From: an uncultured Pseudomonadota bacterium
GTDB taxonomy: Bacteria > Myxococcota_A > UBA796 > GCA-2862545
Assembly: GCA_913061235.1 (NCBI GenBank)
Contig: CAJXTB010000002.1
Span: forward strand, 310,001-374,000
Direction of reading: 5' to 3'
DNA: 64,000 nucleotides
Position 1 is the first letter of the stretch; each line of letters begins with the position of its first letter. The position numbers and the translations under genes were made by a program. Shown in pieces: positions 20,720-28,736 of this stretch. The notes beneath the pieces were generated by a model, which worked only from the letters and a program-made list of their open reading frames with translations, was not told the DNA's origin and did not search any database.

Positions 20720-23281
20720 CTACTCGTCGTGGTCGCGACGCAGGCCACGAAACAAGCGCTGAAGCACTCCGCCAACCTCGACAAGGGGACCACCGTGTTC
20801 GTCGCACTTGTCGTCGGGTTCATGGCCGCGAGGAACGACCTCTCGGTAGGTGTTGGGGCAGGCGTTGCGAGCAATGCGTTCAGAATCTGCGCATACGCTC
20901 ACGGTAGTGACGGTTGCCGGCTGTGGAAAGGTTCCTCCAGTCATGCCGCTGCCGGCTACGAACCGCCCCCAGAGGGGGATGGCGGCGCGGCTTCCAGACA
21001 ATCCAATGCCTTCGCCGCGGTCCGTGCCGACCCAGACAGCCACAACAAGCTCGGGGGTAAAGCCTACGAACCATGCATCCCGGTAGGCGTCGGTAGTGCC
21101 CGTCTTTCCCGCGACGGAATTGCCGACATCGTAGCGGCGTACCCGTGCACCGGTGCCGTCGCTGACCACACCCTGGAGAATGCTGGTGGTGAGTGCGGCG
21201 CTGGCAGCGGAAAGTATGGGCGTGCGTTCGGCGTCGTAGTGAAGGATGGAGGTGCCGTCTGCGTCATCAACGTCGGTGACTAAAAGTGGCGCGACCTTGG
21301 TTCCTCCGCCCGGAAAGACCGTGTAGGCGCCGGCGATTTCAACCGTTGTCGCGGGGAAGGCCCCGAGTGAGGCGGATGGAAGCAAGGTTGCCTCCGACAA
21401 GCCCAGGGTGCGAAGCTGACGCTGCACGCCAGACATACCAACCATCTCCGCGACCTTCACGGCAGGGATGTTCCGACTGCCCTCTAGTGACCGGCGAAGC
21501 GTGATCTCACCCACGAATTGGTGGTCATAGTTGGACGGCGTCCAGGTTGCTCCGTCGACGCGTCGGGTGATGGGTTCGTCGAGAAGGACGGTGAGCGGCG
21601 TCAGGCTCGGGTCTGCATCGAAGGCTGACGCCACAATCAATGGCTTGACCGTAGAGCCGACTTGTCGCCATGCCTGGGTCGCTCGATTGAACGGACTCTC
21701 GTCGTAGTCGCGACTCCCCACCATGGCCATGATGGCACCGTCCGATACGCGCACCGCCACAAGAGCGGCTTGGGCCTGTGTGGCGTCGGGGTAGGCAGCA
21801 CGGACATCTGCTAGGCCTTGAACCACCGCCCGTTCTGCGTGTCGTTGTAAGGCAGGGTCGATGGTCGTTGTGACGTGGTAGCCACTCGCGATACCGCCAT
21901 CGAGGGCCTCTTCGAGCTGGTCGACTGCGGCGTCTACTGCCCAGGGCGCACGACGATTGGCGGCGGGAACGCTGCCACCGGTAACCATGGGGGTCGCTCG
22001 AATGGCGTCTGCTGCGGCTTGTTCGAGGTGCCCTTCAGCGACCATTCGTCCAAGGGCCAGGTCGCGTCGCTCGGTGGCGCGTTCGGGGTGGCGGTGCGGC
22101 GAGTAGGTGTTCGGGCTGGAGATAATGCCGGCGAGTGTTGCCGCTTGGCCAGCGTCTAGTGAGCTCGCAGACACGCCAAAGAACGCACGTGCTGCCTGTT
22201 CCACGCCGTGGACGGGAACCCCACCGACCTGTCCAAGGTAGACCTCTCCTAAGTACAGTTCCAACAGGGCATCTTTGCCTAGCGTGCGCTCCATCGCGGC
22301 TGCATAGAACGCCTCTTTGATCTTGCGCCGAGCCGTGCGTTCTTGTGTAAGGAACAGGTTCTTCGCGAGCTGCTGTGTCAACGTCGACCCGCCCTGCATA
22401 GGGCCTTGGCCGGTGAGGTCTGTGACGATGGCGCGTGTCACCCCCAAGATATCGATGCCTGGATGACTGCGGAAGCGGCTGTCTTCCATGGCCAGGACGG
22501 CAGGTTCAACCCACGGACTTAGGGTGCTCAACTCTACGGGGTTTCGATGGGCTTCCAGGTCCCCGATGACGGCGAGGGGAACGCGGCCTACCTGAAGCGG
22601 ACTGGGGCCGACGCCGTCGACGTGGTCGTCGTCAAAGGTGATGACGAGGCGCTCGCCCTCACGACTGCGCACGACGAAGGTCGCGGCACTGTCGTCGAAC
22701 TGTGCGGCACGAGGGGCATCTGCGACGCGTTCGAAGCCGGCAGCAAGTAAGTCGCTAGACAAGTCGCGAGCCGTGATCGGAAGCCCTGGAACAACCGCGT
22801 AGGGAGCCGACCAGACAACGCCGGGCTCGCTGACCACAGGGTTTGCGAGCCAATAGTTTACTTCGTCGACAGCGTTTCGATACTCGAAGACACACGCAGC
22901 GACGCCACCGAGCGCCAAGCCGAGTGCCACAACGCCAACTTCGGTCAGCGCTCTTCGCAGACGGGACTTCTGAGGCTGGGAGCTGCGCCGTTTTGATGCT
23001 GCTCGGTTGGTTGCGGTTCGGCTTGATTGGCGGGTCTTTTCAGCCTTCGGGTCGGGCTTCGTGCCACTGCGGGACCTCTTCTCCGGTGCCCTCTTCTTCG
23101 CCGGTGCCTTCTTCTTCGCCGGTGCCTTCTTCTTCGCCGGTGCCTTCTTCTTCGCCGGTGCTTTCTTCTTCGCCGGTGCTTTCTTCTTCGCCGGCGCCTT
23201 CTTCTTCGTAGGCGCTCTCGTCTTCGCAGCCTTCTTCTTTGCTGCTTTCTTCTTCGGCGTTGGCTTCTTCGTGTCTGCCAT
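20720..23281 (-). CDS. mrcB: Class A penicillin-binding protein, PBP1b-like, with Lys-rich repeats
   Basis: A bifunctional murein synthase of 853 residues. Residues 1-95 are cytoplasmic and extremely basic, built from repeated KKAPAK hexapeptides. A membrane helix lies near 107-130. A UB2H-like domain follows (around 150-225), which points to PBP1b rather than PBP1a. The glycosyltransferase domain has 'AMEDSRFRSHPGID' (catalytic Glu) and 'GGSTLTQQLAKNLFL'. The transpeptidase domain has SxxK as 'GSTVKPL', SxN as 'GSRNIP' and 'KTGTT'. The gene begins 3 bases after the WD40 gene stop, so the two form an operon. Confidence 0.94.
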   Translation of the reverse strand: MADTKKPTPKKKAAKKKAAKTRAPTKKKAPAKKKAPAKKKAPAKKKAPAKKKAPAKKKAPAKKRAPEKRSRSGTKPDPKAEKTRQSSRTATNRAASKRRSSQPQKSRLRRALTEVGVVALGLALGGVAACVFEYRNAVDEVNYWLANPVVSEPGVVWSAPYAVVPGLPITARDLSSDLLAAGFERVADAPRAAQFDDSAATFVVRSREGERLVITFDDDHVDGVGPSPLQVGRVPLAVIGDLEAHRNPVELSTLSPWVEPAVLAMEDSRFRSHPGIDILGVTRAIVTDLTGQGPMQGGSTLTQQLAKNLFLTQERTARRKIKEAFYAAAMERTLGKDALLELYLGEVYLGQVGGVPVHGVEQAARAFFGVSASSLDAGQAATLAGIISSPNTYSPHRHPERATERRDLALGRMVAEGHLEQAAADAIRATPMVTGGSVPAANRRAPWAVDAAVDQLEEALDGGIASGYHVTTTIDPALQRHAERAVVQGLADVRAAYPDATQAQAALVAVRVSDGAIMAMVGSRDYDESPFNRATQAWRQVGSTVKPLIVASAFDADPSLTPLTVLLDEPITRRVDGATWTPSNYDHQFVGEITLRRSLEGSRNIPAVKVAEMVGMSGVQRQLRTLGLSEATLLPSASLGAFPATTVEIAGAYTVFPGGGTKVAPLLVTDVDDADGTSILHYDAERTPILSAASAALTTSILQGVVSDGTGARVRRYDVGNSVAGKTGTTDAYRDAWFVGFTPELVVAVWVGTDRGEGIGLSGSRAAIPLWGRFVAGSGMTGGTFPQPATVTTVSVCADSERIARNACPNTYREVVPRGHEPDDKCDEHGGPLVEVGGVLQRLFRGLRRDHDE
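23083..23208 (-). repeat. 18-bp tandem repeat inside PBP gene
   Basis: Seven near-identical 18-base units (sense-strand content GAAGAAGAAGGCACCGGC, with few third-position changes) encode the KKAPAK repeats of the PBP N-terminus. More diverged copies flank both ends. Copy number is likely to vary between strains through slippage, always in frame because the unit is 18 bases. Confidence 0.9.
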
Positions 23282-23284
23282 GAA

Positions 23285-25123
23285 CTACAGCGGTGCGCCG
23301 TCGCTCGCGTCGATCACGCCCTTGGGACCATAGGTGACCCAGTGGAGCTCGGGAAGCGAGCGCAAGACCGAGACCTCGTTTCCGTACATGTCCATCTCCA
23401 AGATGGCTCCGCCGCGTGCTGGCTGCAGGATGGAACCCGTCTCAGGGTCGACCCAGGCGTAAGGCAGCAGGTTCGGGACCTCGCTGACCACATCGCCCTT
23501 CTCCAGGTCGACAAAGATCACAGTGGCGGTGCCCTGTTCTGGCTCCTGGAAGCGCACCGCCGCGTGGCGTCCGCCCGTAATGCCCCACAATCGGTCGACG
23601 GGAACGTTGAGGTCGAGAACGTCTTCGCCAATGGCTGGGCGTTCTTCGGTGACGCTTACGGACAAGTCGTACACGGAGAGTACGCCGTCTTCGTCCAGTA
23701 CCAGCATGTCTGGCCGGCGATTGACGAAGGAGACCAATGCGACGGGAACGTCGGATATGGGCTCGGGGGGCGGAATGGCATCTTCACCGGTTGCCGGATC
23801 GAGAACGCGAACATGGCCCTTGGGTGTGATGACACCGAGCCAGGTACCGCCACCGGACAGGGCGAACTGCTCGACCCAGCCGAGCTCAAAGACGTTGTTC
23901 CCCTTGAGTTCCCACCAGCGCAGGCCCCCTCGATCCAAGAGCGTTGCGACGACAGCGCCGCCGACCTCCATCTTGGGCGTATTGGCTGTGTCTCTGCCGG
24001 CTTCAAACAGGTGACGACCGCTCTTGACCTCAAATACTTGAAGGCCGGAGCCGTCATCTGGAAGCCCGCACAGCAGGCGTCCATCACGGTCGACCTTGAC
24101 CTCAACAAAGCGCTTGCGTGCTGGGAAGGGACGACGACGGCGTCCGCGTGTCCACACCGCCATCTTGTCACCGTGGGCGGCAATTCGGTGGTGGCCGTAC
24201 CCAGTGCAGCAGACGATGGGGGGGAGCGACGGCGTGCGACCGGGGCGGTGGAATCGTCCGTCTTCGCCGCCAATAGCGAGGCCTTCCCAGTCCCACATGC
24301 TGGCGACAGTCGGGTCTGGCGCCCCATGCTTGTCACTCGCCACGGGCTGTAGACCCGGAAGGCTGAATTGGTGGACCGAGCGCTGGGACACCGCGGCAAC
24401 ACGGTCACCGGCTGGATTGATGAGGATACTCAACAGGCCGCTGCTGCTGCGCGCACTGAAGGAGTTGGCGATGCGTCCCTCAGGCAGCTGAATGAGCGTG
24501 ACACCGCCACCGCCGAGTGCAACCACATGGTGAGAGTCCGGGGTGAACATGGCTTCCTGCACACCGCCCGGCACCAGCTCGAGGTCCAGCTGTTCATGGG
24601 TGAGCATGTCCAACAGTTTCACCTGGCCCAAGGTATCAATGACCAGAAGGTGATCGCCTCGGGCGTCAAACGCGATGGACTGCCCGGCGAAGCCCTGCCA
24701 ATTCACGATGCGCTGGTTGCGTTGGATGTCGTAGACACGAACGATGCCATCGGCTGATAGTGCCGCAACGACGGTTCCATCCGGGTGGAATGCAATGCCT
24801 CGCATGGCGCGAGCTTGGCCATCCGTACCGGCTTTTTCGTCTCGGAAGACTTCGGTGCCGTCCCAGGTCTTGAAGACGCTGAGCGTGCCGTTCTCGTCTC
24901 CGACGGCTGCGAGTGCGCCGCCCTTGGACATGGCAACGGCGTAGATAGCCGTCTCCATTGTGTAGATAAACGCCGGATTCCGCTCGTTCGGACGAGTGAT
25001 TGCGACGGTGCCCCAATCATCAGCGGTGATAGTCGCGCCGGAATGGGGGTCACACACCGCAGCCGAGATGGCGCCGGAGTGGGGTTCGGGACAGTATTGG
25101 TCGACAAGGCTCGGTGGATGCAT
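23285..25123 (-). CDS. WD40-type beta-propeller protein
   Basis: A 612-residue protein without a signal peptide. It contains many degenerate WD40-like blades, for example 'AMRGIAFHPDGTVVAALSADGIVRVYD' in part, and later 'GHVRVLDPATGE' and 'GVLSVYDLS'. It probably forms two propellers. The ATG at 25123 has no obvious ribosome site and may be a leaderless or weak start. The stop is 3 bases before the PBP1b-like gene, which suggests co-expression. A cytoplasmic scaffold for the cell-wall synthase is possible, but that is only inference from gene order. Confidence 0.8.
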   Translation of the reverse strand: MHPPSLVDQYCPEPHSGAISAAVCDPHSGATITADDWGTVAITRPNERNPAFIYTMETAIYAVAMSKGGALAAVGDENGTLSVFKTWDGTEVFRDEKAGTDGQARAMRGIAFHPDGTVVAALSADGIVRVYDIQRNQRIVNWQGFAGQSIAFDARGDHLLVIDTLGQVKLLDMLTHEQLDLELVPGGVQEAMFTPDSHHVVALGGGGVTLIQLPEGRIANSFSARSSSGLLSILINPAGDRVAAVSQRSVHQFSLPGLQPVASDKHGAPDPTVASMWDWEGLAIGGEDGRFHRPGRTPSLPPIVCCTGYGHHRIAAHGDKMAVWTRGRRRRPFPARKRFVEVKVDRDGRLLCGLPDDGSGLQVFEVKSGRHLFEAGRDTANTPKMEVGGAVVATLLDRGGLRWWELKGNNVFELGWVEQFALSGGGTWLGVITPKGHVRVLDPATGEDAIPPPEPISDVPVALVSFVNRRPDMLVLDEDGVLSVYDLSVSVTEERPAIGEDVLDLNVPVDRLWGITGGRHAAVRFQEPEQGTATVIFVDLEKGDVVSEVPNLLPYAWVDPETGSILQPARGGAILEMDMYGNEVSVLRSLPELHWVTYGPKGVIDASDGAPL

Positions 25124-25162
25124 GCAGCGCGATTAACCTACGCGCGAGCTAGGAGAGAGCAC

Positions 25163-26056
25163 GTGGCAGTTGTGGGTGTAGACATTGGTGGCAGTGGCGT
25201 GCGAGCCGCGGCCCTCTCAGACGGAAAGGTGTCGGATGTTCTCGAAGACATTGGCCCGCCAACAGGCTTGGATTCGCTGGTTGAGCGACTCTCGGTCATG
25301 ATTCCCCGTCTCGGTTCCTGTTCAGCCGTAGGCATAGGGGTTCCCGGATTCGTGCGTGACGGCTGTGTTCTCGGTTCACCGAACCTTCCATTTCTCGCGG
25401 GCGTCGACCTGAGAAGTGTGCTGCGCGAACGGCTTGGTTTGCCCATTGCCCTGCTGAATGACGCGAATGCCGCAGCCTACGGAGCTTGGGTCGCGAGCGC
25501 CGATCGATCCGATCTCTTGGTGCTGACTCTAGGTACAGGAGTGGGGGGTGGCATCATCTTGGATGGGCGACCGTTCGTTGGTGCGTCGGGAACTGCAGCT
25601 GAGGTCGGTCACATTCACATCGGTGGGGACATCCCGTGTGGGTGCGGCGCAGCTGGATGCCTAGAGACGTGGGTTGGTACGGTTGGACTGAAGCGTCAGG
25701 CGGAGAGATTGGGACACTCGATTGCCAATGTTCGTGAGCTCGTTCAACAGGCCGACGCCGGCGAGCTGTGGGCGCAGGCCCTGCTCCACGGCGCGGCGCG
25801 TGCGCTTGGCCAAGGACTGCGCACGTTGCTCAACACGCTTGGGGTTCAGCGGGTGCTCATTACGGGCGGTGTGGCCGGGGCCGAGGCATGGCTACGCCCC
25901 GGTGCTGAACAGGTACTCGCGCGCTACGGGATTCCGAGCAACACCGAGTTGGTACGTATGGAATGGCGTGCAAGTGCCGCTTCGTGGGCCATTGCAGGAG
26001 CCGCGGCCTATGCAGAGTCAGCCGGACGCGACCCGAGGACGTCATCGCCGGGCTAG
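25163..26056 (+). CDS. ROK-family sugar kinase (glucokinase-like)
   Basis: A 297-residue cytoplasmic kinase. It has the N-terminal phosphate-binding motif 'GVDIGGSGVRAA', a sugar-binding loop ending in 'LLNDANAAAYG' (catalytic Asp), the adenosine region 'LTLGTGVGGGII' and the ROK zinc signature 'CGCGAAGCLE' preceded by 'GHIHI'. These fit a glucokinase or other hexose kinase. No DNA-binding domain is attached, so it is not a ROK repressor. The GTG at 25163 has AGGAGAG upstream. The frame is open a further 370 bases upstream but that runs antisense through the WD40 gene. The GH57 gene follows 9 bases later. Confidence 0.92.
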   Translation: MAVVGVDIGGSGVRAAALSDGKVSDVLEDIGPPTGLDSLVERLSVMIPRLGSCSAVGIGVPGFVRDGCVLGSPNLPFLAGVDLRSVLRERLGLPIALLNDANAAAYGAWVASADRSDLLVLTLGTGVGGGIILDGRPFVGASGTAAEVGHIHIGGDIPCGCGAAGCLETWVGTVGLKRQAERLGHSIANVRELVQQADAGELWAQALLHGAARALGQGLRTLLNTLGVQRVLITGGVAGAEAWLRPGAEQVLARYGIPSNTELVRMEWRASAASWAIAGAAAYAESAGRDPRTSSPG

Positions 26057-26065
26057 ACTCCCCGC

Positions 26066-28141
26066 ATGTCTACTCCTCTCGACTTGGTTCTCTTGGTCCA
26101 CATGCATCTGCCAGCAGGGGGGACCGCTGCTGAGTGCGAGCGAGCGTGGTCCAACTGCTTTGAGCCCATGCTGGGCGCCATCCACCACACCCCAGGTGTT
26201 CGCATTGGGCTTGTGTTGTCAGGGGAGTTGGTGCCCGACCTGAGCGACCGGCATCCCGAAGGCCTGGACTGGATTCGGACCCTCGTTGACCGAGGCCAGA
26301 TCGAGCTGGTTGGCACTGCCATGTACGAGCCTGTGCTGTCGTCGATTCCGGAGGTCGATGCTGTCGGTCACTACGAGACCCACGCCACAATGCTTCGTAA
26401 GACCTTTGGCGGGCGTACCACGGGTGCCTGGCTGCCTCACAATGTGTGGGACCCCTCACTTCCACGGGTGTTCTCAGCGGCAGGCTTGCGCTGGGTCGCA
26501 GTTCCTGAGCGTCATTTGGAACGTGCGGGTCTGCCAAAGGGCCAGGTGAGCGGCATTCATCACACCGAGCGTGAAGGCAGTCCTGTTGCTATTTTGCCGG
26601 TAGATAGCCGGGTTCAAGACGTTGCGGCGGAGGTTCCCGTCAAACGCATCTTGGCTCATCTGCGGGGCCGGAAGCAGAAGGGGCACAAGCTTGTTGCGCT
26701 GGCATTGCGTGCAGAGCGGTTCGGTCTTCACCCTGGAAGTTCTCCACGCCGCGACCAGACGTGGTTTGCGACATTGCTCGCAGCGATTGCGCGGTCTGAC
26801 GCTCTCAATACGGTACTTCCGTCGCAAGCCGTCGATCTTGGCGGTCATGTTCGCTCAGTCTACTTACCGTCCACGTCTCCGGGCACTAACGATGCGCCGT
26901 GGGAGAGCCATCTTGTTCGCTATGACGCGGCCGATCGACTTCATAAGCGGGTTCTTCGGGTCAGCCGGCTGGTAGGCCGACTCGCTCGTCGGCTTGAGGA
27001 GTCCCGTGTTGACCGTCCCGACCCAGCCGTTGTTCTTCAGGCGCGGCGCTACTTGTACCGTGCCCAAGCGAGCGAGCCGTACTGGCACGATGCCCACGCC
27101 GGTGTCTACGACCCTCGGGTCCGCGGTCTGGCTTGGAAAGACGCCATACGTGCCGAGAACACCGTACTCAAGGCGCTCAAACAAGACCAACGAGCCGTGG
27201 TGGAGCATGTGGACGTAGACTGCGACGGCTCGGATGAACTGGTCCTGCGTTCTCGGGACTTGACGCTGGTCGTTGACCCGAACCGGGCGGGTGGCGCCAT
27301 TGAACTGTCCGACCATCGCAGTCATCGGAACTGGCTCGATACCTTCCAGCGCATTGAGGAGCCGTACCACGCGGCCATCATGGCCTCTGCCGAAAGCCCG
27401 AAAGACGTTCCGGTTCAGGTGGACACTCAGAGCGGGACTCCAGCAGAGGATGCGGACCGTGCGACTCTGCGCCATCTAAGCTCGATTTTGGGCTTCGATG
27501 CGGTTCCTCGAACGTCCTTCGTCGAGCACTTCCTCTCTGAGACGGACACCATTCGAACGGTCCGCTCCGGACAGCAGTCTGACGGTGCATTTCCGCTCAA
27601 AGTTCGCCCTTGGACAGTGGTTTCCGCCGACCGGGCAGGGGACGATACCCTAAGTGCTGCACTTGCTTGCGAGGCAACGCTGACCACTGAGGCTGGGCCT
27701 CGTCAAGTGCGCGCTACGAAGCGCTATACGCTGCGGCGCGACCTGACTGCGTTTCGCTACGAGCTTGAGAACACCGGTGAACACCCAGTCGTCACTAGAC
27801 TTGCTGTGTCCATGGACCTTGCAGTTTCGAGTGGAGCTGCGGCATGGTTAGAAGTAGACAATGAGCGTGTTCCATTGGAAGGAACACGTGATTGTGGGCA
27901 GGTGGAGTCGTTGCGTCTGGTCGACGGAGACCGTGTCGTCGAGTTGCGAACGTTGCAGCCTGCGCACCTATGGGTCTACCCCATTCAGACCGTTCATCGT
28001 CATCTTGGCGAATGGACAGATGCGCTTCAGGCGGTCTGTTTGATGTGGGTACATCGCGTGAACATTAGCAGCGGCGAACATGAGCGATTCGACGTGAAGC
28101 TTCGGGTTCTGCCCGGTACCGGCGTGATCCCGCAACCGTGA
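26066..28141 (+). CDS. GH57 4-alpha-glucanotransferase/amylase homologue lacking catalytic residues
   Basis: A 691-residue protein matching the architecture of GH57 4-alpha-glucanotransferases: a TIM-like barrel (1-310), a helical domain (about 290-400) and a beta-rich C-terminal domain (about 400-690). Family motifs are recognisable: 'LVHMHLPAGG' for region 1, 'GTAMYEPVLSSIPE' for region 2, 'WLPHNVWDP' for region 3, 'LRAERFGLHPG' for region 4. In the Thermococcus litoralis enzyme the nucleophile is Glu123 in 'WLTERVW' and the acid/base is Asp214 in 'DDGEKFG'. Here those positions read His125 and Leu/Arg. It follows a ROK kinase gene by 9 bases, so a link to glucan metabolism is plausible, perhaps binding rather than cleaving. 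Confidence 0.85.
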   Translation: MSTPLDLVLLVHMHLPAGGTAAECERAWSNCFEPMLGAIHHTPGVRIGLVLSGELVPDLSDRHPEGLDWIRTLVDRGQIELVGTAMYEPVLSSIPEVDAVGHYETHATMLRKTFGGRTTGAWLPHNVWDPSLPRVFSAAGLRWVAVPERHLERAGLPKGQVSGIHHTEREGSPVAILPVDSRVQDVAAEVPVKRILAHLRGRKQKGHKLVALALRAERFGLHPGSSPRRDQTWFATLLAAIARSDALNTVLPSQAVDLGGHVRSVYLPSTSPGTNDAPWESHLVRYDAADRLHKRVLRVSRLVGRLARRLEESRVDRPDPAVVLQARRYLYRAQASEPYWHDAHAGVYDPRVRGLAWKDAIRAENTVLKALKQDQRAVVEHVDVDCDGSDELVLRSRDLTLVVDPNRAGGAIELSDHRSHRNWLDTFQRIEEPYHAAIMASAESPKDVPVQVDTQSGTPAEDADRATLRHLSSILGFDAVPRTSFVEHFLSETDTIRTVRSGQQSDGAFPLKVRPWTVVSADRAGDDTLSAALACEATLTTEAGPRQVRATKRYTLRRDLTAFRYELENTGEHPVVTRLAVSMDLAVSSGAAAWLEVDNERVPLEGTRDCGQVESLRLVDGDRVVELRTLQPAHLWVYPIQTVHRHLGEWTDALQAVCLMWVHRVNISSGEHERFDVKLRVLPGTGVIPQP

Positions 28142-28248
28142 TAGGGCATTGGCCAACCGCGCACCCTGCGCAGGGGTTCCTGGACACGCCGGCTATAGGC
28201 TGATGCGACGCTCCGACCCCATCTTGAACTCATTACGTTGGACAAAAC

Positions 28249-28722
28249 ATGCAGCGAAACCCTGTTACTCCTAAGGGCTACATTGCCCTTCAGGCTGAAC
28301 TAAAGCGTCAGAAGAGCGTCGTCCGAATCGGCATCGTTCGGGATATCGAAGAAGCTCGCGCTCACGGCGATATCAGCGAAAATGCGGAATTCGAAGACGC
28401 CAAAGAGCGCCAGTCGATGTGTGAAGGTCGAATTGCCTTGCTCGAGAACCAGGTCGCAGCCGCCGAGGTCATCGACCCGTCGAAGATGAAGCAGCAGGAC
28501 CGCATCGTTTTTGGTGCCACTGTGGACCTTGAGAACGAGGCTGGTGACGCCCGCACGTACCAGATCATTGGCGAGACCGAGTTCGACATCGACAACGGCA
28601 AGATCAGCTGGAAGTCCCCGCTCGCACAGGCCCTTATTGGCAAGAACGATGGCGATGAGGTCGAAGTACCTGCGCCCGGAGGTCGGCAGGTCTGGGAGGT
28701 TGTTGGGGTTCGCTACATCTGA
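28249..28722 (+). CDS. greA: Transcription elongation factor GreA
   Basis: Rescues backtracked RNA polymerase by stimulating transcript cleavage. The 157 residues match the family. The coiled-coil tip carries 'EEARAHGDISENAEFEDAK', with the two acidic catalytic residues. The C-terminal FKBP-like domain has 'ISWKSPLAQALIGKNDGDEV'. The start 'MQRNPVTPKGYIALQAEL' is typical. It begins the operon; the next gene, a RecG-like paralogue, starts 14 bases after the stop with its own GGGAG. Confidence 0.96.
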   Translation: MQRNPVTPKGYIALQAELKRQKSVVRIGIVRDIEEARAHGDISENAEFEDAKERQSMCEGRIALLENQVAAAEVIDPSKMKQQDRIVFGATVDLENEAGDARTYQIIGETEFDIDNGKISWKSPLAQALIGKNDGDEVEVPAPGGRQVWEVVGVRYI

Positions 28723-28736
28723 GTGCGGGAGTTGCC

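Noticed and set aside
23083-23208. Regular 18-bp repeats considered as CRISPR or minisatellite
   Set aside because: There are no spacers between units and the frame encodes KKAPAK; it is a coding tandem repeat.
23027-24352. Long plus-strand open frame (about 440 codons) across the PBP and WD40 genes
   Set aside because: It is antisense to two well-supported genes, its translation is driven by the GCC/TTC repeats, and no ribosome site or family signal is seen.
24785-25162. Upstream extension of the ROK kinase frame
   Set aside because: It runs antisense through the WD40 gene; the GTG at 25163 has a good ribosome site and begins the conserved domain.
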